DNA of 64,000 nt from Pseudomonas benzenivorans (lineage in GTDB: Bacteria; Pseudomonadota; Gammaproteobacteria; Pseudomonadales; Pseudomonadaceae), in contig NZ_CP137892.1 in the NCBI RefSeq assembly GCF_033547155.1, forward strand, positions 3,968,001 to 4,032,000, given 5' to 3'. How positions within the stretch are numbered: the stretch's first letter is position 1; each line of letters opens with the position of its first letter. The notes under the pieces were generated by a model, which made no database searches, was not told the DNA's origin, and was given only the letters and a program-made list of their open reading frames with translations. Shown here piece after piece: positions 1 to 9,321 of the stretch. The translations under genes were made by a program, and so were the position numbers.

Positions 1-530
1 TCCTCGCGCTGGCTCAGCGTGGTTTTGAGCTCGGTGTGCTCGGATGACAGCGTGTTGAAACGCCCCTGAAGTTCGCCGAACGCTTTTACCTGCTCAGTCA
101 GGTGCTGCTTGGTTTCAGTCAACTGCCCGCGTGCATCGCGCTCGGAGGTCTCCAGCGACTTGGCGCGCTTGCCCTCGGTGGCCAGCTCATCCTTCAGGCG
201 ATCACGATCTGCATGCAGCTGCTCGTTAGTGGTCTGGGACTGGGCCAGACGGTCTCGCAACTCAGCTACCAGTTCCTCACGCTTCTGTAGAGACGTTTTG
301 AGCTCGGCATGTTGATTACTGAGCGGCTGATAACGCCCCAGCAGCTCGTTGTAGTCCTGAGCCTGAGTGGCCATCTTCTGGCGAGTTTCAGCCAGTTGCT
401 CACGGGCCTCTCGCTCGCCCGTTGCGGCCACCTTGGCGCTGGCATCCAGATTTGCCAGCTCGTCCTTGAGGGTGTCGCGCTCACTTTGCAGCGAGGTGCT
501 GATCGATTGCGCAGCAGCCAAGCGATCTCG
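1..530 (-). repeat. 273-bp (91-residue) tandem repeat inside the coiled-coil gene
   Basis: Copy one spans 258-530 and copy two begins at 257 and runs off the left edge. Both copies start with RDRLA, then carry RD(T/R)LKDELA, RE(or D)AR.QL.ET, and end near AELKT or TELKT followed by L..REE. The spacing is exactly 273 bp at both the RDRL and the LKDELA landmarks. The copies differ at many codons, so the duplication is old. Confidence 0.85.
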
Positions 531-965
531 TAGATCATTGGTTTGCTCTTGCAGAGCGCGGCCTTCGGCTTGGGCTGTTTCTAGGCGCTTGGCAGCTTCG
601 TGATGCTGCCTGCTCGTATCGTCCAGCTTCACCTGTAATGCAGTGCGAGCATCTTTGCTCTCTTGCTGCTCCTTATTCAGGCGTGCCTCATTGTCGAAGG
701 CGGCCTGCAGCTTGGCTTTCAGGGTGCTTTCTGCGACCTGCAGCTCATGGGTGCGCGCTTCTGCGGCCTTGAGCTGATTACTTAGCGCAACACTGTCTGC
801 GGCTGCAGTCGCTTGAGCCTGCTGAGCCCGCTCAAGCTGGGCCGCCAGCAGACTGAGTTGCCGGCCCTGACGCAATGCCGAGAAGAAATAACCCAGCAAC
901 GTACAAGCCAGTGCGAGTACAGCTGTGATAACGAAGATATCGGTAGTCCATTGACTGGCTTGCAT
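1..965 (-). CDS. Membrane-anchored coiled-coil protein, 5' part only (RmuC-like?)
   Basis: Reads from an ATG at 965 and stays open to the window edge, so only about 321 residues are visible. Residues about 10-29 form one hydrophobic segment followed by basic residues, giving a probable single-pass inner-membrane anchor. Everything after it is Glu/Lys/Gln/Ala-rich coiled coil with no globular domain reached, and it contains a 91-residue tandem repeat. It begins 8 nt after the hsdR stop codon, so it is probably translated from the same mRNA. A short membrane anchor plus a long coil is how RmuC proteins begin, and RmuC-like genes are often found beside type I restriction genes. The RmuC nuclease domain would lie outside the window, so that name is inference. 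It could also be a purely structural partner of the defence operon. Confidence 0.7.
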   Translation of the reverse strand, partial: MQASQWTTDIFVITAVLALACTLLGYFFSALRQGRQLSLLAAQLERAQQAQATAAADSVALSNQLKAAEARTHELQVAESTLKAKLQAAFDNEARLNKEQQESKDARTALQVKLDDTSRQHHEAAKRLETAQAEGRALQEQTNDLRDRLAAAQSISTSLQSERDTLKDELANLDASAKVAATGEREAREQLAETRQKMATQAQDYNELLGRYQPLSNQHAELKTSLQKREELVAELRDRLAQSQTTNEQLHADRDRLKDELATEGKRAKSLETSERDARGQLTETKQHLTEQVKAFGELQGRFNTLSSEHTELKTTLSQRE

Positions 966-973
966 GTGCACTC

Positions 974-3900
974 CTAGTGACTGGTGGGCGGGGTTTCCCC
1001 GCGCAAGAAGGGCTTGAGCACGGCCACCAGCTCACCCACATCGGCAGGGCTAAACACACCGTCGATGCCTTCGTGGGAAATGCTGGAGAATGGAGCGTCG
1101 TAGAGCTTTTCGATGACGATGCTGCCGTGCTGGGCGATGTAGCTTTTCAGCAGGTTCATAAAGCGCACCTGCTGGGCCGTGAGGCTGGGGTGGGTATGCA
1201 GGAACTGGGCGAAATGCTGCTCGATGGCCTGTACATCCAGGCCGATCAGCTCGCGCACGGTCAACTGCAGCTCGCTGGCGGTGCGGCCATAGAACTCGTT
1301 GAGCACCTGCAGGCTGACGCCGGGGTGGCTGGTGAGGATGGTCGAGGTCAGCGAGTTCAACTCCTGTTCGGCAATCGGCTCGCCCTTGTGGATTTTCTGC
1401 AGGGTCGGGTTGGCGGTCAGCATGCCGTCGAGGATGTCCTTGAGGCGGCGACGGTAAGCCAGCGCCTCGTTGGCGCCGGCAATGGTGACCTTGCGCTCAT
1501 TAGCCTCTACGCCGGTATCACGGGTACCTGTGCTGGGCATGGCATAACCGTCCGTGCCACCGGTTTGGCGGTATTTCATGATGCCCCGCAGCTCCTGCCG
1601 GGCGCGCTCCAGCTTGCCCACGTTGGCGTTGAGCCAGAAGTCCGCGCTGCGAACCTCCGCGATCAGGGCATCCTTCTGGCGCACGGCCTGGATGTTGATG
1701 GCGAGCTTGTCGATCTCTTCCAGCAGGGTGATCTTGCCATCCTCGAAACAGCTTGCCTGTTCCACCAGGCAGCGCTCGATACCGGCGATGAGTTTGTCGA
1801 GCGCGGTGGCATGTTTGTCGCGCAGCACACGAGCCGACATCAGCGGAGCGATGGTGGTCGCCAGCAGGTGCTGGATCTTGGCGTCGAACTTTTGCAGCTG
1901 GTCGCCCTGCTGCAACTGGTGCACGGCACGCAGCTCGCGTTTGACGGCAACGCTGCTCTCCGGCAGGTCGTTGATGTCGGCACGCAGCAGCTCGATAGCG
2001 ACATCGAAGGCAGCAGCATGGTTGTGCTTGAGAGCGGCCTGCGCCAGCTCCAGGCGCGCTTCGAAGGTGGTCTGCAGGAGCGACTTGCCGCCCTGGTCGT
2101 CCGGCTCTTCGTACTCCTGCTCGAAGAAGTCGAAGTTGCCGTAATGATCGAAGATGAGGAACTCGGTCTTGTGCTTGCCCTGACCAAACAGGTTGGGGCG
2201 CAGGCGTGTGCCGCGACCGATCATCTGCCAGAACTTCACCCAGGATTTGACCGGTTTGGCGAAGACCAGGTTGACCACTTCGGGCACGTCGATGCCGGTG
2301 TCGAGCATGTCCACCGAGATGGCGATGCGGAAGTCGTTGTCCGGCTTTTTGAATTCCTTGATCAGGGTATCCACGTGCGGGATTTGGTTGTGGATGACCT
2401 TGCAGACCTTGCTGCCGTGCTGCGGGTAGAGCTTGCAGAAGAGCTTTTCCAGGTGCTCGGCATGGTCCTGACGCTGGGCGAAGACGATGGTCTTGCCGAC
2501 CAGTGAGCCGGTCTCGTCCTTGATGCCGTTGTTGATCAGGTTTTCCAGGATGATGCGGTCGGTGTCTTCGCTGAAGATCTTGCGACCGATGTCCTTGCCG
2601 GCGATGGTGGTGCGTTTGGCCTCCTCCTCGCCGAGGTCTTCTTCGAGCTGGCGCTGCTGTTCCTCGCTCAGGTCGTTGTAGTGGATGCCATCGCGCAGGA
2701 AGTCGGTGGTGAGGTCTTTGACGCGGAACGGCACCAGGTAAGGCGGATCGTTGTTGATGGCGGCATCGAGGCCGAACTCGAAGGTCGGGTCGGTGGTCTC
2801 GCAGTCGAACATGTCGAAGGTGTTGCGGCTGATGAACTTCACCGGGGTGGCGGTGAGGCCTACCTGCAAAGCATCGAAGTAGTCGAACAGGTCGCGGTAC
2901 TTGTTGTAGATGCTGCGGTGGCTCTCGTCGGCGATGATCAGGTCGAAGAAGCCCACATCGAGCTGGGCGAAGCGGTTCATCATGCCCGGGTAGGTGGCGA
3001 TGTAGACACGTGCGGTCTGATCGACCTTGTTGGTTTCACCGATCACGCAGCGCGGCTCGCTGGGCAGGTTCTGCTTAAAGGCCTCATCGGCCTGCACGCG
3101 CAGCTCCTTGCGGTCACACAGGAACAGCACGCGCTTGGCCCAACCGGTGCGTAGCAGCAGTTCGGCCAGCGCAATGGCCACGCGGGTCTTGCCGGTGCCG
3201 GTGGCCTGGATGATCAGCGCGCGGCGACGTTGCTGTTGGAAGTGAGCGGCGACCGTTTTGATCGCTTCGATCTGATAGGGACGGTCAGCGATGTTCAGAT
3301 CAGGGTTGTGGCGTTCCAGCTCCGGTTTGCGGTATTGGCGCTGGTAGATCAGGTATTCGAGGCTGTCTTTGCTGTAGAGGCCATACACCGGGCGATAGGT
3401 GTTGTACTGCGCGTCGTCCCAGATGAAGGTTTCGTAGCCATTGCTGTAGAAAATCACCGGGCGCTGCATGCCCATACGCTCAAAGCCGTCGGCATACATG
3501 CGAGCCTGCTCTCGCCCGGCCTGCAGGCTGACATTGCCGGATTTCTTGGCCTCGATCACGGCCAGCGGTTGGCCGTTGTCGCCCCATAGCACGTAGTCCG
3601 CACGACCCTTGCCGGAAACGTTATCGGGAAAGTCGACCTCCACTTCCTGACCGACCTGCGAGGGGTTGCTGATATCCCAGCCCGCCTGCACCAGCATGGC
3701 GTCGATCAGCAGGGCGCGGGTCTTGGCCTCGTTCCACTGCAGGCTGTCGGCTACCTTCTGGCTCTGCTGCTGACGTTTCTGCTGGTCAGGCTTGGCTGGC
3801 GGTTCCAGTTTGTCGAGATGGCGGGTGCGCTCCTGCTCCAGCTTCTCCATGACGCGTTGCAGCTCTTCCTGCTGCTGATTGAGTTCCTTCTCGTAGCTGG

Positions 3901-4372
3901 AGACGGTTTTCTGCAGGCTGGCGAGGGTCGCGGTTGGATCCTGCACCTCGGCAAAGGGCGGAATATCGGCCTGCGAGGTGCCGTAGTACTTGATGGCCAT
4001 GTACATGGCCAGTTGATGGGCGGTCTTCAGCGCCAGCTGTGCGTTGCGCAGGTCACCTTCCGCACCGTGTGCCGTGTCATTACCCTGGATACGCAGGAAG
4101 TTGATCTGGTGAACAAGTGGCTTGCTGACGCAATCGACGAACACCGGGTTTTTTACCAGGTCGTAGAAAGTCGACTGCGGCATACGCGGCAGCAGCTCTT
4201 CCTTGTAGATGGCTTTGGTCAGCTCTTCGGCGAAGCTGCGCAGGCGAGTGAGCGCGCTGCCCGGATCAATATGCAGAACGGCTTCGGCGAGGCCAGCGAG
4301 GTTCGCCAGCAGTTCGTTGCCGATGCGGAGAAACTCGAAGTTAAATGATTTCATGTAGGCGATTCTGTCCAT
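974..4372 (-). CDS. hsdR: Type I restriction-modification enzyme R subunit (EcoEI-like HsdR)
   Basis: DNA-translocating and cleaving subunit that would work with HsdM and HsdS, neither of which is in the window. At 1132 aa it has the family size. In order: a DUF4145-like helical N-terminus (to about 140), a coiled-coil linker (about 150-205), a PD-(D/E)xK nuclease with D259 and E274-A-K276, and a superfamily 2 motor with ATGTGKT (390-396), DESH (482-485, Ser replacing the usual Ala of DEAH), TATP (507-510) and QMIGRGTRL near 715. A specificity-independent C-terminal domain follows. The ATG at 4372 has AGGA five bases upstream; the Met at residue 7 has no such site. The gene starts 31 bp after the CARF-sigma54 regulator stop. 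All catalytic motifs look intact. The methylase and specificity genes may lie beyond the left edge. Confidence 0.93.
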   Translation of the reverse strand: MDRIAYMKSFNFEFLRIGNELLANLAGLAEAVLHIDPGSALTRLRSFAEELTKAIYKEELLPRMPQSTFYDLVKNPVFVDCVSKPLVHQINFLRIQGNDTAHGAEGDLRNAQLALKTAHQLAMYMAIKYYGTSQADIPPFAEVQDPTATLASLQKTVSSYEKELNQQQEELQRVMEKLEQERTRHLDKLEPPAKPDQQKRQQQSQKVADSLQWNEAKTRALLIDAMLVQAGWDISNPSQVGQEVEVDFPDNVSGKGRADYVLWGDNGQPLAVIEAKKSGNVSLQAGREQARMYADGFERMGMQRPVIFYSNGYETFIWDDAQYNTYRPVYGLYSKDSLEYLIYQRQYRKPELERHNPDLNIADRPYQIEAIKTVAAHFQQQRRRALIIQATGTGKTRVAIALAELLLRTGWAKRVLFLCDRKELRVQADEAFKQNLPSEPRCVIGETNKVDQTARVYIATYPGMMNRFAQLDVGFFDLIIADESHRSIYNKYRDLFDYFDALQVGLTATPVKFISRNTFDMFDCETTDPTFEFGLDAAINNDPPYLVPFRVKDLTTDFLRDGIHYNDLSEEQQRQLEEDLGEEEAKRTTIAGKDIGRKIFSEDTDRIILENLINNGIKDETGSLVGKTIVFAQRQDHAEHLEKLFCKLYPQHGSKVCKVIHNQIPHVDTLIKEFKKPDNDFRIAISVDMLDTGIDVPEVVNLVFAKPVKSWVKFWQMIGRGTRLRPNLFGQGKHKTEFLIFDHYGNFDFFEQEYEEPDDQGGKSLLQTTFEARLELAQAALKHNHAAAFDVAIELLRADINDLPESSVAVKRELRAVHQLQQGDQLQKFDAKIQHLLATTIAPLMSARVLRDKHATALDKLIAGIERCLVEQASCFEDGKITLLEEIDKLAINIQAVRQKDALIAEVRSADFWLNANVGKLERARQELRGIMKYRQTGGTDGYAMPSTGTRDTGVEANERKVTIAGANEALAYRRRLKDILDGMLTANPTLQKIHKGEPIAEQELNSLTSTILTSHPGVSLQVLNEFYGRTASELQLTVRELIGLDVQAIEQHFAQFLHTHPSLTAQQVRFMNLLKSYIAQHGSIVIEKLYDAPFSSISHEGIDGVFSPADVGELVAVLKPFLRGETPPTSH

Positions 4373-4403
4373 GAGGGTCCTAGAGCGAGGACCGTGCCAA
4401 GTT

Positions 4404-5885
4404 TTATTCGATGCCGTACTTTTCCATCCAGTTGCTCAGCGTCTGCTGGCTTTTGAGGCCTAGAAGGCTGGCCGCACGGGTCTTATTTTTGCCGGTGAGC
4501 TTCAGAGCCTGACGTAAATAATGCCCAGCAACCTCAGAGATTATCTCTTGTAAATCAATGCCTTGAGAGACATCTTGAGACATGGGGCTCTTCTGCTCAC
4601 GAGGCAGTTGGAACATTGCCTGCTCAATATCCGCAGCGCCAATCACATCACCCGGGCACCAGAGGGCGGCGCGCAACAAGGTGGACTGCAACTCCCGCAC
4701 ATTGCCTCTCCACGGGTGGCTGAGGATAAGGTTTTTTGCCTCTGCGGAAATTTTCTTACCCTTTAGCGATGCATCCCCTGCAGCAATTGCCCCCAACAGA
4801 GAGTCGGCCAGCAACAGCAGGTCGCCCTCGCGCTCGCGTAATGGCGGTAGATGCAGGACTCCGATGGCAACACGATAGAAAAGGTCTTCCCGGAAGCCAC
4901 CTTCTGCCACGGCTTGCATCAGGTTGCGGTGAGTCGCAGTGACCAATCGCACATTCACTCTGACTTCCTGGCTGCCCCCAACCGGAGTCACCACCCCCTC
5001 TTGCAGCACCCGCAGCAGACGCACCTGGGCATCGGGAGTCAGTTCACCGAACTCGTCCAGGAACAGGGTTCCACCATCGGCCTGCTGGAAAACACCGGCG
5101 CGGCTCTCAACAGCGCCCGTGAACGCGCCTTTGCGATGACCAAACAATGTGGAGTCAATCAGCTCCGGCGGGATAGCGCCGCAGTTGACCGCAACGAATG
5201 GCCCCGATGAACGGGGACTGGCATTGTGAATCGCTCTGGCGAATAGCTCCTTGCCAGTACCCGTTTCGCCATAGATCAGAACAGGCACCTGCTTTTGAGC
5301 AAGAACCTGCGCCTGCGCCTTGAGCCTGAGCATGCGTTCACTCTGCGTAACGATGCTGTCAAAGGCCGCATTGACAGGAGCCTGGCCGTCAGCAAGCTGA
5401 AGCAGCTTGTCGCCCGTAATGGCGTTGGCTGCCGGGACATATTCCACTGCGATCTCGAATGGCACCTCGACCTTCTGCACACCCTGCTCTAACGAGGACT
5501 GGTAGAAGGTGACTGGATAGCGAGTTTTGCCGAGCAGAATCCACACAGCCTGCATGGCCGGAGTGCCAGGACTGAGCAAAATGGATAGCTGTAAGCCAGG
5601 GGCCTGTAGCCGCTTTAGGTGGGCATTGGCAGCCTGGTAGATATCTCCGAAATGCACCGGAGACGAAAGCGACTCATAGCCGATATTGATCGGCGCACCG
5701 ACTTGTTCACGCAGCCAAGCCAGGTAGGGCTCGACCTGCGCAGCCGGGTAAGAAGAAAGCAGTTCAACCTGGTCGAAAGTCTCCGCTCTCAGCGTCGAAA
5801 GCACAGGCCCTGCATCACTTCCTGATAGTGCCTTGAGGTCGTTGCCACCTACCCAGCAGAGCAGCACATTCTGCTTTTTAGCCAC
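4404..5885 (-). CDS. Sigma-54 activator with N-terminal CARF-like (RtcR-like) sensor domain
   Basis: Transcription activator of sigma-54 promoters, about 493 aa. The first ~190 residues begin with a hydrophobic strand (NVLLCWVGGND) and carry SPGTPAM near residue 100, which resembles the Gly/Thr-rich ligand loop of CARF domains (RtcR, Csm6, Card1). The AAA+ domain follows with GETGTGKE near 205, GAFTGA near 254 for sigma-54 contact, and an arginine-finger region. A C-terminal helix-turn-helix (TRAASLLGLKSQQTLSNW) ends the protein. CARF domains bind cyclic oligonucleotides, and the RtcR one senses damaged RNA ends, so this is probably a ligand-switched regulator. I chose the GTG at 5885 because AGAGGGTTAGGT precedes it; a TTG at 5918 is possible. 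The CARF call rests on motif appearance only; the AAA+/HTH call is secure. Confidence 0.85.
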   Translation of the reverse strand: MAKKQNVLLCWVGGNDLKALSGSDAGPVLSTLRAETFDQVELLSSYPAAQVEPYLAWLREQVGAPINIGYESLSSPVHFGDIYQAANAHLKRLQAPGLQLSILLSPGTPAMQAVWILLGKTRYPVTFYQSSLEQGVQKVEVPFEIAVEYVPAANAITGDKLLQLADGQAPVNAAFDSIVTQSERMLRLKAQAQVLAQKQVPVLIYGETGTGKELFARAIHNASPRSSGPFVAVNCGAIPPELIDSTLFGHRKGAFTGAVESRAGVFQQADGGTLFLDEFGELTPDAQVRLLRVLQEGVVTPVGGSQEVRVNVRLVTATHRNLMQAVAEGGFREDLFYRVAIGVLHLPPLREREGDLLLLADSLLGAIAAGDASLKGKKISAEAKNLILSHPWRGNVRELQSTLLRAALWCPGDVIGAADIEQAMFQLPREQKSPMSQDVSQGIDLQEIISEVAGHYLRQALKLTGKNKTRAASLLGLKSQQTLSNWMEKYGIE

Positions 5886-6035
5886 GCTACCTAACCCTCT
5901 GTTTTTACTCGCTTCCAAATGCGCGAATCACCCAGCACCGTGCTTTGCCTCACAGTTTCGGGATAGTAAACCATCCGGTTAGGTTCGGGCGGAGTGAGGT
6001 GATAGCGTTCGAAAGGGAGGCTCGGGACTCAGAAA

Positions 6036-7319
6036 TTACACTTCCATGGCAGCATCGCATTCGGAAAACAGCAGCCCGGCCTGCGCGCCAGCACCACTTT
6101 TCCTCATCGACTCCTTCATGGATTTCAGGAATTTTTCGTCTTTGATCGACTCGTAGGTAACAGCTTTGTAGATGCAACGCACCTCAGGGGCAAAAACTCC
6201 GCTAACCCCCCCCACCACGCCATTAAGCTCCTGAACCAACACGGACCTGATGTCGTCATCCGACGGCTCGACGTGCATGAACTTGGTCAGACGCTTGGGC
6301 AGCTGTTCCTTTATGCGAGGCAGTAACACGTCAACCAGCTCAGCAATCGCCTTCTCCAGCGATTGCCCCATGCTTTTCTCCACTGCTTCACGATAGGCCG
6401 CCACCTGCGCTTTAAAGCAAGCGAGACGACTCTCGAAGCTTTGCAGCTGGCGGCACATGATGACCCAGCCGAAACGAGGGACGTTGATCAGAAAGTCCTC
6501 ATAGAGTTTCTTCCGCGCGCTTTCTAGCGCCGTCTCGTCCCACTCCTCGGTCAAAATTTTTCCGTCGAGTGTCACACATGGCTCCGCGGTTTCTGGATCG
6601 AATGTTGAGATATGCACTTTGGGTGCACTGCCACCGGCCAGCAGTTGGAAGCTGTTCTTGAGCTTCTCGTTGAGTGCCTTATCGTCACCCACCAGCAAAT
6701 CATTGGGGATAGTGATCTTTTTGGAAGACAACCGGTAACCGGTCACCTCAAGCTCCACGAACTGGATTTTCGAGTGATAAACCCTCTCGACGCGGGCAAT
6801 ATCGAACTTCTTGGGTGGCTCATTCCTCAGTGACTGCAAAGCCTGCTCTACCTCCACAGGGATGGCGGCCTGCAGACCGATCTCACCCTCTGCATCAGGA
6901 TTACAGGCTTTCGACAAAGACTTCGGCATATCCTGGCCAACCCACACTGCATTGGGTTTATCCTGAGAGGTAGAGCCAGCCTCGATCAGCAGCGGCGTTG
7001 GTGAATACACCAGAGTCCGCCCATCACAAATAAGCAGCCCAATACGTAAACCCGCCTGCTTACGCAGTTCGAGATGACTCTCCTTAACCAGAGCTTGCAA
7101 TGCCTGTAAACCCTCCATCGTACCGTAGCCAAGTCGGTACACCTCCGGATCAATATCTACGATCAGTGTTACTTGCAGGCTCAAGGAACGCGCCAATTGC
7201 TGCTGCATAGCCTCAACGACCGGCCGAGTGATACCGGGCGCCACGTAAACAAGCTGCTGCTGGCACTGCTCAATGGCATCGCACAGGGTGTCATCGTTGA
7301 CGATGGTGAAAGTGGTCAT
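6036..7319 (-). CDS. Unknown protein with PLD-fold-like N-terminal domain
   Basis: A 427-residue cytoplasmic protein of unknown function, third from the downstream end of the visible operon. The first ~130 residues alternate strands and helices in the manner of phospholipase-D-like domains (VYVAPGITRPVVEAM, then LIVDIDPEVYRLGYGT, then IGLLICDGRTLVYSPTPLL), but no HxKxxxxD catalytic motif is visible. If the fold is right, it is a binding or degenerate domain. The C-terminal half is mostly helical and charged. I chose the ATG at 7319 because GGAGAGG lies six bases upstream; an in-frame start at 7364 is less likely. It begins 64 bp after the DUF262 gene. The next gene, the CARF-sigma54 regulator, begins about 150 bp further on and may have its own promoter. 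Confidence 0.75.
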   Translation of the reverse strand: MTTFTIVNDDTLCDAIEQCQQQLVYVAPGITRPVVEAMQQQLARSLSLQVTLIVDIDPEVYRLGYGTMEGLQALQALVKESHLELRKQAGLRIGLLICDGRTLVYSPTPLLIEAGSTSQDKPNAVWVGQDMPKSLSKACNPDAEGEIGLQAAIPVEVEQALQSLRNEPPKKFDIARVERVYHSKIQFVELEVTGYRLSSKKITIPNDLLVGDDKALNEKLKNSFQLLAGGSAPKVHISTFDPETAEPCVTLDGKILTEEWDETALESARKKLYEDFLINVPRFGWVIMCRQLQSFESRLACFKAQVAAYREAVEKSMGQSLEKAIAELVDVLLPRIKEQLPKRLTKFMHVEPSDDDIRSVLVQELNGVVGGVSGVFAPEVRCIYKAVTYESIKDEKFLKSMKESMRKSGAGAQAGLLFSECDAAMEV

Positions 7320-7383
7320 GCCTTGCCTCTCCATTGCAAAAACTCCCGCGCCAGCCCCTCTCAAGTTAATGACTTAGAGGGGC

Positions 7384-9300
7384 CTAGTCTGAAGGCTGCA
7401 GGGTTCCTGACGCACACTGCTCGCGATGCTTGCGTACTAGTGGCTTCTGTTCAACGTCCGGATAGGGCCAGATCTGAATCGCAGACTTCGCCAGCACCGT
7501 ACCCCTGGCGAGAATCTCCTGCTCCGACCACTCTTCATGGTCATGCAAGTCACGACTGAGATTCAGCTTGCTCCACTTCAAGAGCTCCGGCTTCTTGGCT
7601 GCCCAAGCGGAGTTGGACAATGCAGGGTTCAGGCTACTGGTCACCAGTGTCAGATTGCCTAGCGTGTGCTTGATCCGATCACGACGCTGACTGAATTCCA
7701 GCTTCGCCTGGGGATCATTGTGCACCTCAGCGGGCAGCGGCCAGTGCTCCTGCCACTTCACTGGCAGAATATGCTCGATGGTCAACCCCGCCGGCAGGCT
7801 CACGGCCTCGCTCTTAGCATGCGCCAGCGCCCGCTCCAGGGCCTTGAGTACCGCCCGCACACGGTACTGCGGCCACCACTGGTAAAGCGGGTAGTCGAGT
7901 AGCGCACTGCTCAGCTCGCCGTCTTTCGGGAAGCGCACACTTTCCCCTTCGCTGGAGAGTAGGAACGCACCGACCAGCTGGGCCGTAATCTGCTTTTCCC
8001 GTTCAAGATGACGGATCAGGTCGAGGAATAGTCGGTTGTAGTTCTTGGTGGTCAGGCCACAGATCATCCGACGGAACAGATAGGACTCGAGTACCGTCAG
8101 GATCACCTCGAACTCATCTTGATGCTGCGGACGCAATCGCTGGCTACACAGCAGCAACAACGGATACACCGTCGACGTATCGATCACCACGAGGCGATCC
8201 AGAAAACGGGCCAGACGAGATCCTGCCGCAGGTGTAGAGAACTGGCGGAAATGCTCGGCATAGGTCTTGAGCAGAGCCATATGCTCACTGGCAGAATTGG
8301 CCGGATCGATGAAGCAGGAGCCCCAGTCGGCGGTGTACTGCACGTAGTTCTTGTATTCGTTGAAGATGTGCCCGACACGAATATCACGGCGCATCGCCAG
8401 GGTCAGGAAATGGCGGATGAAGATATCAATGCGCGGACGGTTTTCCCGCCCCTGCTTGACCTCCTCACGCCAAAACTCGCCATCGAACTCCGCCCAATGC
8501 TCTTCGTACAGGGAATCGATATCACCACCCTCGCTTAGGGCGCGACGGAACAGAAAGTTCTTGATCAGGTCGGCCGGCAGCAACTGCGTGCCACGTGCGT
8601 TGAGCGTCTCAAAGATCACTTGCGATTCGTCGTCTTCGCCGAGATCAATCACCACCAACTGCAAGCCGTTGCGAACCACGACCCAAAGCGCATCCAGCTG
8701 TTTCTCCGGCGACTCTTCGGCTTCTGTAGCCTCCGGCCGCAGCCACTCCTCGAACTGCCCATAGAAGTACAGGTAGGCGCCGACGATGCCCTGATCGTAG
8801 CTGAAGTCCACGCCCTTCTTGCGCGCCTGCTGCAGCAACGCATCCGGGCTGCCTGCGCCATGCACCAAGGCAAACGCATGACGATCGGCATTGGTTGGCA
8901 ACAGTTTGGGCACCTCTGACGGGTCATCGACCATCGTGTCACTGTTTGAGACCATCGACTCGAAGCGGCCGGCAAAGCGCTCGCTGCCCCGGCTGCGGCA
9001 CAGGTCGCGGGCGGCGATCAGAAGCAGTTGCAGGGTGGTGAAGCGCTGCTGCCCATCAATGACCTGACGGCCCTGCACCGAACCGGTGTCATTGCGCAGT
9101 TGCTCAAGCACCACGGCACCGAGGAAGTGCGGGCGCAACTTCTCGCCAGACAGCACCACGCCGAGCAGGCGCTCGAAGTCTTCCCAGAGCGGCTGCCAGT
9201 TATCCTCACGTTTCCAGACGTAGGGCCGCTGGAACAGCGGAATCTGGTAGCACACCGTGGGTTCGAAGATTCGCAGCAGAGGACGGCTATTGGCTTCCAT
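7384..9300 (-). CDS. DUF262/DUF1524 (GmrSD-like) restriction protein
   Basis: A 638-residue fusion of a ParB-fold DUF262 domain and a His-Me-finger DUF1524 domain, the architecture of GmrSD, which restricts glucosylated or otherwise modified phage DNA, and of many uncharacterised defence proteins. DUF262 shows IPLFQRPYVW (20-29), IDGQQRFTTL (81-90) and IFETLNARGTQL with PADLIKNFLF. The nuclease part shows LTIEHILP near 505-512 and LGNLTLVTSSLNPALSN, which carry the expected His and Asn metal-site residues. The start at 9300 is an ATG with only a weak upstream AAAG. It lies 21 bp after the helicase gene, so they are probably co-translated. Substrate specificity cannot be read from the sequence. 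Confidence 0.9.
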   Translation of the reverse strand: MEANSRPLLRIFEPTVCYQIPLFQRPYVWKREDNWQPLWEDFERLLGVVLSGEKLRPHFLGAVVLEQLRNDTGSVQGRQVIDGQQRFTTLQLLLIAARDLCRSRGSERFAGRFESMVSNSDTMVDDPSEVPKLLPTNADRHAFALVHGAGSPDALLQQARKKGVDFSYDQGIVGAYLYFYGQFEEWLRPEATEAEESPEKQLDALWVVVRNGLQLVVIDLGEDDESQVIFETLNARGTQLLPADLIKNFLFRRALSEGGDIDSLYEEHWAEFDGEFWREEVKQGRENRPRIDIFIRHFLTLAMRRDIRVGHIFNEYKNYVQYTADWGSCFIDPANSASEHMALLKTYAEHFRQFSTPAAGSRLARFLDRLVVIDTSTVYPLLLLCSQRLRPQHQDEFEVILTVLESYLFRRMICGLTTKNYNRLFLDLIRHLEREKQITAQLVGAFLLSSEGESVRFPKDGELSSALLDYPLYQWWPQYRVRAVLKALERALAHAKSEAVSLPAGLTIEHILPVKWQEHWPLPAEVHNDPQAKLEFSQRRDRIKHTLGNLTLVTSSLNPALSNSAWAAKKPELLKWSKLNLSRDLHDHEEWSEQEILARGTVLAKSAIQIWPYPDVEQKPLVRKHREQCASGTLQPSD

Positions 9301-9321
9301 CTTTCAATCAATCCTTGGTTA

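Noticed and set aside
977..2506. Long plus-strand frame opposite hsdR
   Set aside because: hsdR has all motifs in the other strand; the plus frame is Gly/Val/Leu/Glu-rich with no family match.
6036..7319. Catalytically active phospholipase-D nuclease
   Set aside because: No HxKxxxxD motif could be found, so only a PLD-like fold is suggested.
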